The position numbers were made by a program, and so were the translations under genes. 64,000 bases of DNA, taken from Cupriavidus sp. MP-37 (GTDB lineage: Bacteria > Pseudomonadota > Gammaproteobacteria > Burkholderiales > Burkholderiaceae). Of this stretch, positions 1 to 9,852 are shown piece by piece; the first letter of the stretch is position 1, and each line of letters starts with the position of its first letter. The stretch covers positions 558,001 through 622,000 of the forward strand of contig NZ_CP085345.1 of the NCBI RefSeq assembly GCF_020618415.1, given 5' to 3'. Below the pieces are notes generated by a model, which worked only from the letters and a program-made list of their open reading frames with translations, searched no databases and had not been told where the DNA came from.

Positions 1-2
1 AT

Positions 3-602
3 CGCACCCAGACGGCGGCGGGCGAGTCGGCACTGGGCGACCTGGTGGCGGACGCCTACCTGGCCGGCACGTCCGATGCGTCGTTCGGGCCGGCGGTGAT
101 CGCATTCACCAATCCGGGCGGGCTGCGTCAGAACCTTACGTACGACGCCGCCACCAATGGCCAGACCACGTTCGGGCAGCTCTATGCCGTCATGCCCTTC
201 GGCAACAGCATGGTGACGATGACCCTGACCGGCGCGCAGATCCTGCGCCTGCTGGAACAGCAATGGGAGGCGCCGCAACCCGCGGGCGGGCGGGTGCTGC
301 AGGTTTCCAGCAGCTTCACCTACACCTGGGACGCCAGCAAGCCGGCAGGCGCCGCCGCGGGCCAGGGCAACCGTGTCGATCCGGCCTCGCTCAGGCTCAA
401 CGGCGTCGCCCTCGACCCGGCCAAGACCTACCGCGTCACGGTGAACAACTTCATGGCTTCGGGCGGTGACAACTTCACGGTGCTGAAGCAGGGCACGAAC
501 CAGCAAGCCGGGCCGGTCGACATCGATGTCTTCGAAGACTACTTCAAGGCAAGATCGCCGGTCAGCCCGGGCGCGGCGAACCGGATTACACGCCTGAACT
601 GA
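3..602 (+). CDS. 5'-nucleotidase / metallophosphatase, C-terminal part (truncated by window start)
   Basis: The open frame enters from the left edge in frame 3 and ends at a TGA at 600-602; the first ATG at 45 is internal. The residues visible before it (ESALGDLVADAYLAG) match the start of the 5'-nucleotidase C-terminal domain, and the rest (FTNPGGLRQNL, FGNSMVTMTLTGAQIL, YRVTVNNFMASGGDNF) follows the usual substrate-specificity domain, whose Phe-containing loops stack on the nucleobase. By family knowledge the complete protein would be a periplasmic or secreted nucleotide/UDP-sugar hydrolase with an N-terminal calcineurin-like metallophosphatase domain, which lies outside the window. The MFS gene that follows is on the opposite strand and convergent, so no operon partner is seen. 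Confidence 0.88.
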   Translation, partial: RTQTAAGESALGDLVADAYLAGTSDASFGPAVIAFTNPGGLRQNLTYDAATNGQTTFGQLYAVMPFGNSMVTMTLTGAQILRLLEQQWEAPQPAGGRVLQVSSSFTYTWDASKPAGAAAGQGNRVDPASLRLNGVALDPAKTYRVTVNNFMASGGDNFTVLKQGTNQQAGPVDIDVFEDYFKARSPVSPGAANRITRLN

Positions 603-624
603 TACGCATCCGGGCCGTTCCAGC

Positions 625-2010
625 CTAGGCCCGCGCGTCGGCGGCGGCCAGCCGCATCCAGCTGGCCACGGCGCCGGCGCCGGCAAACGCCGCGCCCAGT
701 GCCAGCGCCAGTCCCGGGCCGTGATCGCCGGCGATGCCGAAGCACAGCGCCACCAGCGCCGCGCCCGTGGCCTGCCCCAGCAGCCGTGCCGTGGCCACCA
801 CGCCACTGGCGCCGCCGCTGCGCTCGCGCGGCGCACTGGTCATCAATGCCTTGAGATTGGGCGACTGGAAAAAGCCGAACCCGGCGCCGCACAGGCACAT
901 GCGGATGCCGATATCGAGCGTGCTGGGGTTGGCCGGCAGCAGCGCCAGCGACAGCATGCCGGCACTGAGCACCGCCAGCCCCACGCCGCCAAGCACGGCC
1001 GGCGGGTAGCGGTCGGACAAGCGCCCGGCCAGTGGCCCGATCAGCGCCACCACCACCGACCATGGCGTCAGCAGGAAGCCGGTTTCCACCTGCCCTCGCC
1101 CCAGCACGTGCTGGAAGTAAAACGGCAGCGAGACAAAGGCCAGGCCCTGCGCGGCGAACGAGCACACCGCCGTCAGCGTCGACAGCGCGAACATCGGCCG
1201 CCGGAACAGGTCTACCGGCAGCATCGGCGCCGGATGGCCGCGCTCGCGCCACAAAAGCAGCGCGAACGCCACCGCGAAGATGCCCGCCGCGGCCAGCGAC
1301 AGGTGCAGCGGCGCGCGCTGCGCGCCCTCGCCCAGCGCCAGGATCAGCGCGGCGAAAGCAACCACGCTGAGCACCGCTGCAACGCGATCGAAACCGTGCG
1401 TGCTGCGTGCCGTCTGCGGCAGCGAGCCGCGCCCGATCGCCAGCGCCAGCAGGCCGATCGGCAGGTTGACGGCAAACAGCCACGGCCACGTGCCGAACGA
1501 CAGGATCACCGAGGCCACGGTCGGCCCCACCGCGAACGAAACCCCGACCACCAGCGCATTCAGCCCCAGCCCGCGCCCAAGCCGATGCGTCGGAAAAATG
1601 GCGCTGATCAGCGCCGTGTTGACACTCATGATGGCCGCGGCTCCGATGCCCTGCAGCACCCGCGCCGCCGCCAGCGTCGGCAGCGACCACGCCAGCGCGC
1701 ACACCACCGAAGCCGCCGTGAACAGCAGCACGCCGCCCAGGTAAATGCGCCGGTGGCCCACCACGCCGCCCAGCGCCGCGAACGGCAGCAGCGTTGCCAC
1801 CATGGCCAGCTGGTAGGCGTTGATCACCCACACCGAAGCCGCGGGCGTGGCGCGCAGGTCTGCCGCAATCGATGGCAACGCCGTATTGGCGATGGCGGTA
1901 TCGAGGGTGGCAAGGGCGACGGCAATCAGGATGGCAGCCATGCCGCGCCGCTCGCGCGAGGTCATGGCGTCGGCCGCGGAGGCGGTCTGGAGAGGGGCTG
2001 TGCTGGACAC
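625..2010 (-). CDS. MFS transporter, DHA2/EmrB-QacA-like drug exporter
   Basis: A 461-residue hydrophobic protein with about 14 predicted membrane segments. TM1 holds LDTAIANTALPSIAADL, the hallmark of drug:H+ antiporters of the DHA2 type; the TM2-3 loop has GVVGHRRIYLGG, the family's RGD-like loop, and TM4 has ARVLQGIGAAAIMS. Likely role: proton-driven export of a toxic compound across the inner membrane; the substrate cannot be read from sequence. The chosen start is GTG at 2010, preceded by a GGTAAAGA-like ribosome site; an ATG at 1965 is the alternative. It is divergent from the TetR gene at 2228, with two palindromes between, so repression by that TetR is the simplest model. Confidence 0.87.
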   Translation of the reverse strand: MSSTAPLQTASAADAMTSRERRGMAAILIAVALATLDTAIANTALPSIAADLRATPAASVWVINAYQLAMVATLLPFAALGGVVGHRRIYLGGVLLFTAASVVCALAWSLPTLAAARVLQGIGAAAIMSVNTALISAIFPTHRLGRGLGLNALVVGVSFAVGPTVASVILSFGTWPWLFAVNLPIGLLALAIGRGSLPQTARSTHGFDRVAAVLSVVAFAALILALGEGAQRAPLHLSLAAAGIFAVAFALLLWRERGHPAPMLPVDLFRRPMFALSTLTAVCSFAAQGLAFVSLPFYFQHVLGRGQVETGFLLTPWSVVVALIGPLAGRLSDRYPPAVLGGVGLAVLSAGMLSLALLPANPSTLDIGIRMCLCGAGFGFFQSPNLKALMTSAPRERSGGASGVVATARLLGQATGAALVALCFGIAGDHGPGLALALGAAFAGAGAVASWMRLAAADARA

Positions 2011-2142
2011 TGTCTTTACCGGTTGCCGCCATGGCCGGGTTCGGCGGTGCGGGGGCGATCATTCAGGCAAGACGATACGGGAAAACCCTTCACCTTGCTG
2101 AAGACGCCTTCATATGTATGCACATTACCCTCCGTAAACCAA

Positions 2143-2166
2143 AATAGATGACACCCAACATCTATT
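2143..2166. promoter_or_regulatory. Inverted repeat, candidate TetR operator 1
   Basis: Perfect 8-bp arms (aatagatg / catctatt) separated by 8 bases. It sits in an AT-rich island between the divergent MFS and TetR genes, about 62 bases upstream of the TetR start. Operator function is inferred from position and symmetry. Confidence 0.5.
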
Positions 2167-2172
2167 GAATAA

Positions 2173-2186
2173 ATGATGATCATCAT
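2173..2186. promoter_or_regulatory. 14-bp perfect palindrome, candidate TetR operator 2
   Basis: The sequence atgatgatcatcat is a perfect palindrome 41 bases upstream of the TetR ATG and 6 bases from the neighbouring inverted repeat. Like that repeat it contains gatg/catc steps. Binding by the adjacent TetR protein is likely but inferred. Confidence 0.5.
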
Positions 2187-2227
2187 CTAAGATTTGCGAA
2201 AGCCCAATTCTCCAGCGAGGTCTTCAG

Positions 2228-2821
2228 ATGGCACGTGCATCACGCGAGCAAACCGACAAGAACCGCGAGGCGATCGAACAAGCGTCGTCGCGGCTGTTCC
2301 GCGAGCGCGGCCTCAACGGTGTCAGCGTGGCGGAGCTGATGGCCGGCGCCGGCCTGACCCATGGTGGCTTCTATGGCCACTTTGCCTCGAAGGACGCGCT
2401 GGCGGCGCAGGCCTGCAAGCGCGCGTTCGAGGAATCGACCGCGCGCTGGGAGCGCCGCCTTGCACGTGCCGGCGGGGACCGCAACGCGATGCTCGCCAAT
2501 CTGGTCGAGCCCTACCTCACCGCCGCGCATTGCGCCAACCCCGGCGTCGGCTGCGCGGCCGCCGCGCTGGCCGTCGATGTCGCCCGCGAGCCCGCCGGCG
2601 CACCCGTGCGGCAGGCCTATGCGGATGGGCTGCGAACGATGATCGATGACATGGCACAGACCGTGGCGTCCGACGACCCGCAGGAACGCCACGAGCAGGC
2701 GCTGGTGCGCATGGCTTTGCTGGTCGGCGCCCTGACGCTGGCGCGCGCCACCGAAGGCGATCCGCTCTCCGACCAGATGCTGAACGCGGTGCAGGCGCAC
2801 CTGCTGGGCCGCACCGGCTAG
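2228..2821 (+). CDS. TetR/AcrR family transcriptional regulator
   Basis: 197 residues. The N-terminal helix-turn-helix (about residues 12-60) reads LFRERGLNGVSVAELMAGAGLTHGGFYGHFASKDAL, a standard TetR DNA-binding domain; the C-terminal half is an alpha-helical ligand/dimer domain with CANPGVGCAAAALAVD, as in the subgroup that often controls adjacent transporters. The ATG at 2228 has upstream GCGAGG. It is divergent from the MFS exporter at 625-2010, and a hairpin separates it from the second MFS gene at 2931. Expected to repress the exporter and itself through the palindromes at 2143-2186; the inducer is unknown. Confidence 0.9.
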   Translation: MARASREQTDKNREAIEQASSRLFRERGLNGVSVAELMAGAGLTHGGFYGHFASKDALAAQACKRAFEESTARWERRLARAGGDRNAMLANLVEPYLTAAHCANPGVGCAAAALAVDVAREPAGAPVRQAYADGLRTMIDDMAQTVASDDPQERHEQALVRMALLVGALTLARATEGDPLSDQMLNAVQAHLLGRTG

Positions 2822-2850
2822 CACCGATTCTCCCCCGAAGACTGACCAAC

Positions 2851-2890
2851 ATCCCGCGGCCGAACGCAGCGGGATGCCCTTCCTTTGCCC
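2851..2890 (+). terminator. Possible weak Rho-independent terminator after the TetR gene
   Basis: A 7-bp stem (atcccgc 2851-2857 with gcgggat 2869-2875) with an 11-base loop, followed by a pyrimidine-rich tract (ccttcctttgcccttttccc). It lies between the TetR stop and the next start. The tail is only partly T, so read-through to the MFS gene is possible. Confidence 0.4.
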
Positions 2891-2930
2891 TTTTCCCTGA
2901 CCCACACCGAAACCGAGACACGAGAGCCCC

Positions 2931-4235
2931 ATGTTCGCGCAAGCCCTTTCCAGCCGGCTCGACCGGCGCGGCATCCACTACGCATGGCTGATTGCCGCCC
3001 TGACCTTCTTGGTGATGCTGACCACCTCGGCCGCGCTGGGCCTGCCCGGGGCCTTCCTGCAGCCGCTGACCAGGGAGATGGGCTGGAACACCGACCAGAT
3101 CTCGTCGATCCTGGCTTTCCGCTTCGCGCTGTTCGGGCTGATGGCGCCTTTCTCCGCGCTGCTGATGGATCGCTTCGGCGTGCGCAACGTGGTCTGCGCC
3201 GCGCTGGCGTTGATTGCCGGCGGCATGGCGCTGGCCACGGTGTCGACGCAGTTGTGGCAGCTCTTCGTTGCGTGGGGCCTGATGCTCGGGGTCGGCTCCG
3301 GGCTGACCGCGCTGGTGCTGGCCGCCGTAGTGGCCAACCGCTGGTTCAGCGCGCGGCGCGGCCTGGTGATCGGCATCCTGACGGCCAGCGCGGCCACCGG
3401 CCAGCTGGCGTTCCTGCCGGTGGCGGCCTGGCTGATCGAGCATATGGGCTGGCGCGTGGCCGTGCTGCCGGTGCTGGCCGCCTGCGCGGCGCTGGCGCTG
3501 CTGGTGTTCGGGCTGATGCGCAACCGGCCCGCGGATGTCGGGCTGGCGGCGTTCGGCGAAGTGTCATCCGATCCGGCCACGCTGCCCGCCGCCCCAGCGC
3601 CCGCGCCCTTTACGTTGCGCGGGCCATTCCGCGTGCTGCGCGACGCCGCGCGTACGCAAACATTCTGGATCCTGGCGGGCACCTTCTTCATCTGCGGCCT
3701 GAGCACCAACGGCCTGATCCAGACGCACTTCATCGCACTGTGCGGCGACTTCGGCATGGGCCCGGTGCCTGCAGCGTCGGCGTTGGCCATGATGGGCGCG
3801 TTCGATTTTGTCGGCACCATCCTGTCGGGCTGGCTCTCCGACCGCTATGACAGCCGCAAGCTGCTGTTCTGGTACTACGCGCTGCGCGGCCTGTCGCTGT
3901 TCTGGCTGCCGCACTCCACCTTCACGCTGTACGGGCTGTCGATCTTTGCGATGTTCTACGGGCTCGACTGGATCGCCACGGTGCCGCCGACGGTCAAGCT
4001 GGCGGCCACCGCTTTCGGGCGCGAGCGCGCGCCGATGGTGTTCGGCTGGATCTTCGCGGCCCACCAGATCGGCGCGGCCGTGGCGGCGTTCGGCGCGGGC
4101 TTGAGCCGTACGCTGCTGCTGACCTATACGCCGGCACTGTACGCGGCGGGGGCGGCGTGCCTGGTGGCGGCGCTGATGGCGTTGATGGTCAGCCGGCAGC
4201 GGGCAGCGGCAGCCACCGAGGCGGCGCGGGCGTAG
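2931..4235 (+). CDS. MFS transporter, 12-TM
   Basis: 434 residues with roughly 12 membrane segments and a longer polar loop near residue 200 (between TM6 and TM7), the usual 6+6 MFS arrangement. TM2-3 loop: LLMDRFGVRN; the second half repeats it as GWLSDRYDSRK. The family resembles oxalate/formate-type and monocarboxylate-like permeases, but no substrate residue can be assigned. It follows the TetR gene by 110 bases on the same strand. A weak hairpin lies between, so it may be partly co-transcribed with the regulator or have its own promoter. Confidence 0.85.
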   Translation: MFAQALSSRLDRRGIHYAWLIAALTFLVMLTTSAALGLPGAFLQPLTREMGWNTDQISSILAFRFALFGLMAPFSALLMDRFGVRNVVCAALALIAGGMALATVSTQLWQLFVAWGLMLGVGSGLTALVLAAVVANRWFSARRGLVIGILTASAATGQLAFLPVAAWLIEHMGWRVAVLPVLAACAALALLVFGLMRNRPADVGLAAFGEVSSDPATLPAAPAPAPFTLRGPFRVLRDAARTQTFWILAGTFFICGLSTNGLIQTHFIALCGDFGMGPVPAASALAMMGAFDFVGTILSGWLSDRYDSRKLLFWYYALRGLSLFWLPHSTFTLYGLSIFAMFYGLDWIATVPPTVKLAATAFGRERAPMVFGWIFAAHQIGAAVAAFGAGLSRTLLLTYTPALYAAGAACLVAALMALMVSRQRAAAATEAARA

Positions 4236-4378
4236 CCTGCGCTGCCTCGGTGCCGGCACCTGTGTCGCCGCCGCAGGCGGCCAGCGGCGAGGCTACCGGC
4301 AATGAGCGGAGCACCAGGCCCCCATAGTCGTAGCGTCGTCGTCATTGCTGCCGCTTTCGCTGAAGACTCGCAGGGCAT

Positions 4379-5428
4379 TCAGAACGAATGCGCAATGCCG
4401 GTGTACGCGCCCAGCTGGTTGCGGCCTGGCGCCGGGTTGTTGTTAGTGGCTTCCACCGAGAAGTTCGCCGTGGCGCTGTTCTGCACCGTGCCGACGCTCG
4501 CATAGAGCAGCGTGCGCTTGGACAGACTGTAGTTGGCGCCCAGCATGTACAGGTTGGCGTTGCCGCCACCCTGGTTGACGGTCACCCGGTAGAACGCGCC
4601 GATCAGCGTTAGCGCGGGCGTGAGCTGGTAGTTGGCGCCGACCCAGTAGTGGTTGGCCCGTGTCGGCGCACCGGCGGGACTGTCCGGGGCCGACAGGTTT
4701 TCATAGCCGGCAAACAGCTTCACGGCACTGATCGTCACCGTGCCGCCCAGCGTCAGTTCCTTCGAGGTCGTGAACAGGTCGCTGTACTTGCCGTTGACAT
4801 CGCGCGCCACATCGTAGATCGCGCGCAATTCAAATGTCGGCGCGGTATAGGTCAGCGAAAGCATGTCCTTGCGCAGCCGCGTGGCCGAGCCAGGGTCTTC
4901 GCCCAGGCCGGTCAGCACCTGCGCGCTCAGGCCGCCAAAGCTCGGGGTCTCATAAGAGACCATGTTGTTGTGACCCGGCCAGTTGCGCCCCCGCACCAGC
5001 GTGGCCGTGCCGATGAACTGCTGCCCGGTAGGATCCAGCGCCCACAGTGCATCCGCCAGGGGCTGGTTCTTGCCCATGGTCAGCGTGCCCCACCCGCCTT
5101 GCACCCCCACGTACGCGCGCCGGTTGAACAGCGCATCGCCGTTGGTGCGGCCCTTGGTGGCGCCGAAGCCCGATTCTAGCTGGAACAGCGCCTTGAGCCC
5201 GCCACCCAGGTCTTCATTTCCGCGCAGCCCAAACATGCTGGTGCCCCACTGGTTGTCAGCGCCGCGCCAGAGCGTGCCGGACCCGCCATCCGGGGTCTGC
5301 ACATTGGTCTGGACATCGACGCCGGCCACCACGCGACCATACAGCGTCACATTGCTCTGCGCGCACGCCGTCGCGGCGCACACGCCGAAAACGGCGGCGC
5401 CGGCCATCATTCTTGCCAAATTGTTCAC
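4379..5428 (-). CDS. Gram-negative general porin (outer membrane)
   Basis: 349 residues. Signal peptide MNNLARMMAGAAVFGVCAATACAQ, then SNVTLYGRVVAGVD, the start of betaproteobacterial 16-strand trimeric porins; later blocks include FGLRGNEDLGGGLKALFQLESGF and the C-terminal GAYTGIAHSF ending in Phe, needed for BAM insertion. The start is GTG at 5428 with GGAGACAAGGCA upstream. It is the last gene of the minus-strand sugar operon, 117 bases after the mutarotase gene, which suggests it feeds the sugar through the outer membrane. General porins of this family are common, so the substrate assignment rests only on context. Confidence 0.93.
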   Translation of the reverse strand: MNNLARMMAGAAVFGVCAATACAQSNVTLYGRVVAGVDVQTNVQTPDGGSGTLWRGADNQWGTSMFGLRGNEDLGGGLKALFQLESGFGATKGRTNGDALFNRRAYVGVQGGWGTLTMGKNQPLADALWALDPTGQQFIGTATLVRGRNWPGHNNMVSYETPSFGGLSAQVLTGLGEDPGSATRLRKDMLSLTYTAPTFELRAIYDVARDVNGKYSDLFTTSKELTLGGTVTISAVKLFAGYENLSAPDSPAGAPTRANHYWVGANYQLTPALTLIGAFYRVTVNQGGGNANLYMLGANYSLSKRTLLYASVGTVQNSATANFSVEATNNNPAPGRNQLGAYTGIAHSF

Positions 5429-5545
5429 TGCCTTGTCTCCTCGTCCGGATGCGCGGCCGTTGCGGCCGGCTCCTGGCTTTCAACCCCCTTCGGTCCCCTT
5501 CTTCTTGCTCGCGGTGTCGCTATCTGGGTCGGCCTCCCTCCTTTG

Positions 5546-5884
5546 CTATTGCTGCTGCAGGTCGAAGATGCATGTCATCGGCACCCACTTCACCCCCGGC
5601 GGCGTCCACGGCGTGGGCGCCTGGAAGGTCCACATCAAGGCCTCCCACTCGCGGATGCGGGCATCGCTTTCGCCCGCGCGCGCAAACGCGTCGGGGTCGT
5701 AGCGGGCATCGTCGGTGTCCATGACCATCACCAGGCGCGTGCCCAGGCGCCAGATCTCCATGCCGGTCACGCCGTGGCGGCGCAGGTGCTGCGCCACCTC
5801 CGGCCAGATGCGGCGGTGATGGGCTTCATAGGCAGCGATTTGCTGCGGGTCGTCCTTCAGGTCCAGTGCCAGGCAGTAGCGCAT
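5546..5884 (-). CDS. L-rhamnose/L-fucose mutarotase (RhaM/DUF718 family)
   Basis: 112 residues, close to the family's usual ~104. RhaM-type features: MRYCLALDLKDDP at the N-terminus, YEAHHRRIWPEV with the conserved His and Trp-Pro, GVTGMEIWRLGTRLVMVMDT, and a C-terminal WVPMTCIFDL. These ferredoxin-like-fold dimers interconvert alpha and beta anomers of 6-deoxysugars. Here it sits between the SDR dehydrogenase and the porin of a sugar operon that lacks kinase and aldolase genes, so supplying the correct anomer to the L-fucose dehydrogenase is the likely job. L-rhamnose is the main alternative, but the downstream enzymes favour L-fucose. Confidence 0.88.
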   Translation of the reverse strand: MRYCLALDLKDDPQQIAAYEAHHRRIWPEVAQHLRRHGVTGMEIWRLGTRLVMVMDTDDARYDPDAFARAGESDARIREWEALMWTFQAPTPWTPPGVKWVPMTCIFDLQQQ

Positions 5885-5909
5885 GTCGTCCTCACGGAGT
5901 TGGGGCGGC

Positions 5910-6739
<830 letters not shown>

Positions 6740-6748
<9 letters not shown>

Positions 6749-7618
6749 TTGCAGCCCGTAGCAGCGTGCCGCGGTGCCGCCCCAGAAGGCGTCTTGCTCA
6801 TCCGCGCTCAGGCGCAGGTCCGACCAGCGCCTGACGATGCCATACACCCCGCCATAGGGCGCAGCGAGCGTGCAGACCGGCCAGTCCGAGCCGAACATCA
6901 GCCGCGCCGGGCCGAATACGTCCAGCGCCGCGTCCAGGCACGCATCGATGGAGGTCATGTCGGCCGCCTGCAGGCCGGCACGCCAGTCGGCCTCGGTGAC
7001 CAGGCCGGACAGCTTGCAGACGACATGCGGCAATGACCGCAGCGGCCGCAGCGCCGCGCGCCACGCGGCCAGCGCGGACGATCCGTGCACCGCCCCGGCA
7101 ATTGGCGGCTTGCCCAGGTGATCCAGCACCAGCCAGTGCCGGTCATGCCGGGCACAGAACCTGGCGGCTGCTTCCAGCTGGTGACTGAAGACCAGCACGT
7201 CATAGGCATAGCCGAGCGACTGCAGCCGGCCCATCGCATGGGCCACCGTGTCCAGGCCGAGGAATTGCGCGGCATCGGCCTCGTCCTGCACCTGGTGCCG
7301 GAAGCCGCGCAGCCTTGGCGCCGCGGCCCAGTCCTGCAGGCGTTGCGCGAAATCCGGCGCACGCAGGTCTTCCCAGCCCACCACCGCGGCAATCCACGGA
7401 TGCTGGTCGGCCAGTTCGAGCAGGAAGCGGGTTTCGTCGGTGCCGGCGCGCGCCTGCACGGCAATGGCGGCATCCATGCCATGCGTGCGCAGGTGCGGCA
7501 GCAGGTCGTCCGGCATATGGTCGGCCGCCAGCGCCTGCAGGTCCGGTCCGATCCACGGATACGCCTCGGGCCGGTAGCGCCAGAAGTGCGTGTGCGCGTC
7601 GATGCGAAGCGTGGCCAT
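6740..7618 (-). CDS. L-fucono-1,5-lactonase (COG3618 amidohydrolase family)
   Basis: 292 residues from the ATG at 7618; the open frame continues upstream, but the conserved protein starts at MATLRIDAHTHFW, which places the metal-binding HxH motif at the N-terminus as in all COG3618 members. Further family motifs are VLDHLGKPPI and MFGSDWPVC near the C-terminus. These TIM-barrel enzymes open sugar lactones; a Burkholderia member of COG3618 is known to hydrolyse L-fucono-1,5-lactone. The gene starts 3 bases after the dehydratase stop, so the two are surely co-transcribed. Related lactonases act on rhamnono- or galactaro-lactones, so context is what points to fuconate. Confidence 0.87.
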
Positions 7619-7620
7619 CG

Positions 7621-8898
7621 CTAGCCCCGGAAACGGTGCAGCGCCAGCGAGGCCGGCTTCATGGTGATCGAGAATCCCGGCGCCTGCGGCGGCATGTAGG
7701 CCGCGTTGCGGACCACGCAGGGGTCGACGAAGTGCTCGTGCAGGTGGTCGACGTACTCGATCACGCGCCCTTCGCGGGTGCCCGAGATGCAGACATAGTC
7801 GATCATCGACAGATGCTGCACGTACTCGCACAGCCCCACCCCGCCCGCATGCGGGCATACCGGCAGCCCATGCTTGGCGGCCAGCAGCAGCACCACCAGG
7901 ATCTCGTTGACGCCGCCCAGCCGGCAGGCATCGATCTGCACCACATCGATGGCGCCGCGTGTCATGAACTGCTTGAACAGGATCCGGTTCTGGCACATCT
8001 CGCCGGTGGCGACCTTGACCGGCGCCACGCCCGCGCGCACGGCGCGATGCCCTTCCACGTCATCCGGGCTGGTGGGCTCTTCGATAAACCACGGCCGCGC
8101 AAAGCCCAGCTCGCGCACCCAGGAGATCGCCTCATCGACTTCCCAGACCTGGTTGGCATCGATCATCAGGTGCCGGTCCGGGCCCAGCACTTCACGGGCG
8201 ATGGAGACGCGCCGGATATCGTCCTGCAAATTGCGTCCGACCTTAAGCTTGACGTGGCGAAAGCCGCCGTCCACGGCCTCGCGGCACAGCCGGCGCAGCT
8301 TGTCGTCGTCGTACCCCAGCCAGCCCGCGGAGGTGGTGTAGCAGGGATAGCCCTCGCGCTCGAGCGTGCGGATGCGCTCGGCCTTGCCCGGCGCCTGGCG
8401 GCGCAGCAGCGCCAGCGCCTCGTCGGGCGTGATGGCGTCGGTCAGGTAGCGGAAGTCCACCACGCGCACCAGTTCCTCCGGCGAGAGGTCGGCCACCAGG
8501 CGCCATAGCGGCTTGCCCTCGGCCTTGGCCCACAGGTCCCAGACCGCGTTGACCACCGCGCCGGTGGCCAGGTGAATGGCGCCCTTGTCCGGGCCGATCC
8601 AGCGCAACTGGCTGTCGGAAGTGACGTGGTGCCAGAAGCGGCCCATGTCCTCACGGATCCAGTTCAGGTCCAGTCCCACCAACAGGTGGCGCATGGCTTC
8701 GATCGCGGCGCAGCAGACCTCGTTGCCGCGGCCGATGGTAAAGGTGAGGCCGTGTCCTTCCAGGCCGGGCTGGTCAGTTTCCAGAATGACATAGGCGGCG
8801 GAATAGTCGGGGTCCGGGTTCATGGCATCCGAGCCATCGAGCTGCGCGGAGGTCGGGAAACGCACGTCGAGGACGCGCATCGAGCAAATCTGGGTCAT
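7621..8898 (-). CDS. L-fuconate dehydratase (enolase superfamily)
   Basis: 425 residues from ATG 8898, matching the family length. The enolase-superfamily active site is complete: KLK at K217/K219, metal ligands D247 (MIDANQ), E273 (FIEEPTSP) and E300 (ATGEMCQNR), and general acid/base H350 (CPHAGGVGLCEY). These fall one residue before the numbering I recall for Xanthomonas campestris fuconate dehydratase. The enzyme removes water from L-fuconate to give 2-keto-3-deoxy-L-fuconate, with Mg2+. The frame is open further upstream, but that part overlaps the FAH gene and does not resemble the family. This gene is the strongest evidence for the operon's substrate. Confidence 0.93.
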   Translation of the reverse strand: MTQICSMRVLDVRFPTSAQLDGSDAMNPDPDYSAAYVILETDQPGLEGHGLTFTIGRGNEVCCAAIEAMRHLLVGLDLNWIREDMGRFWHHVTSDSQLRWIGPDKGAIHLATGAVVNAVWDLWAKAEGKPLWRLVADLSPEELVRVVDFRYLTDAITPDEALALLRRQAPGKAERIRTLEREGYPCYTTSAGWLGYDDDKLRRLCREAVDGGFRHVKLKVGRNLQDDIRRVSIAREVLGPDRHLMIDANQVWEVDEAISWVRELGFARPWFIEEPTSPDDVEGHRAVRAGVAPVKVATGEMCQNRILFKQFMTRGAIDVVQIDACRLGGVNEILVVLLLAAKHGLPVCPHAGGVGLCEYVQHLSMIDYVCISGTREGRVIEYVDHLHEHFVDPCVVRNAAYMPPQAPGFSITMKPASLALHRFRG

Positions 8899-8936
8899 GG
8901 CATGGCTTGAGTGGTTGGCGGATCGGGATCGACGGC

Positions 8937-9815
8937 TCAGGCGGCGGCCGGTATGCGCACTGGCGCGTGCACGGTCTGCTGGCTCTGCTGGCCAAGGCCC
9001 TCGATGCCCAGCCGGATGGCCTGGCCGGCGCGCAGGTAGACCGGCGGCTTCTGCCCCAGCCCCACGCCCGGCGGCGTGCCGGTGGAGACAATGTCGCCCG
9101 GCTGCAGGCTCATGAAGCGGCTCAGGTAGCTGATCAGCTCGGCCACGCCGAAGATCATGGTGGACGTGCTGCCGTCCTGGTAGCGGCGTCCGTCCACTTC
9201 CAGCCACAGCCGCAGCGCCTGCGGGTCGGGAATCTCGTCGGCGGTGACCAGCCACGGGCCGATCGGCCCGAAGGTGTCGCAGCCCTTGCCCTTGTCCCAG
9301 GTGCCGCCGCGCTCCAGCTGGTACTCGCGCTCCGAGACATCGTTGATGACGCAGTAGCCGGCCACGTGCGACAGCGCTTCCTCGCGCCGGATATCGCGGC
9401 CGCCGCGGCCGATCACCACGCCCAGCTCTACCTCCCAGTCGGTCTTCAGCGAGCCCGCCGGGATTTCGATATCGTCATCGGGACCGCAGATGGCGCTGGT
9501 CCACTTGCCGAAGACCACCGGCTCGGCCGGCGGCTCCATGCCGGACTCGGCAGCATGGTCAGCGTAGTTCAGGCCGATGCAGACGAACTTGCCGACCTGG
9601 CCCACGCAGGGCCCAAGACGCAGGTCATGCTGCGGCCGGCCCGGCACGCGCGGCAGCGTGTCGGGATCCAGCGCGCGCAGGCGGGCGATGCCCTCCGGCA
9701 GCAGCGCGGCACCGGCAATATCCCCGATCACGCCGGACAGGTCGCGTACGTCGCCGCGCGCGTCGAGCAGGCCGGGCTTTTCGTGGCCACGCGGGCCATA
9801 GCGCAAGAGTTTCAT
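8937..9815 (-). CDS. FAH-family hydrolase, probable 2,4-diketo-3-deoxy-L-fuconate hydrolase
   Basis: 292 residues with the fumarylacetoacetase fold. Metal ligands are visible in DWEVELGVVIG (two Glu) and CVINDVSERE (Asp); CIGLNYADHAAESGMEPP and STGTPPGVGLGQKP are typical of the YcgM/FAHD-like group. In the diketo-hydrolase route of L-fucose breakdown, a member of this family cleaves the 2,4-diketo acid to pyruvate and L-lactate. Its place between the keto-deoxyfuconate dehydrogenase and the fuconate dehydratase genes fits that step. The general family also includes oxaloacetate decarboxylases and acylpyruvases, so the exact reaction is inferred from the cluster. Confidence 0.87.
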   Translation of the reverse strand: MKLLRYGPRGHEKPGLLDARGDVRDLSGVIGDIAGAALLPEGIARLRALDPDTLPRVPGRPQHDLRLGPCVGQVGKFVCIGLNYADHAAESGMEPPAEPVVFGKWTSAICGPDDDIEIPAGSLKTDWEVELGVVIGRGGRDIRREEALSHVAGYCVINDVSEREYQLERGGTWDKGKGCDTFGPIGPWLVTADEIPDPQALRLWLEVDGRRYQDGSTSTMIFGVAELISYLSRFMSLQPGDIVSTGTPPGVGLGQKPPVYLRAGQAIRLGIEGLGQQSQQTVHAPVRIPAAA

Positions 9816-9852
9816 GGAAGGATCTCGAAATAGTCCAGGGTGGGCGATGGCG

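Noticed and set aside
721..2151. Long plus-strand frame opposite the first MFS gene
   Set aside because: Low-complexity Arg/Gln/His composition, antisense to an obvious transporter.
8899..9255. Upstream extension of the fuconate dehydratase frame
   Set aside because: The extra residues overlap the FAH hydrolase gene and lack similarity to the enolase superfamily; ATG 8898 gives the usual length.
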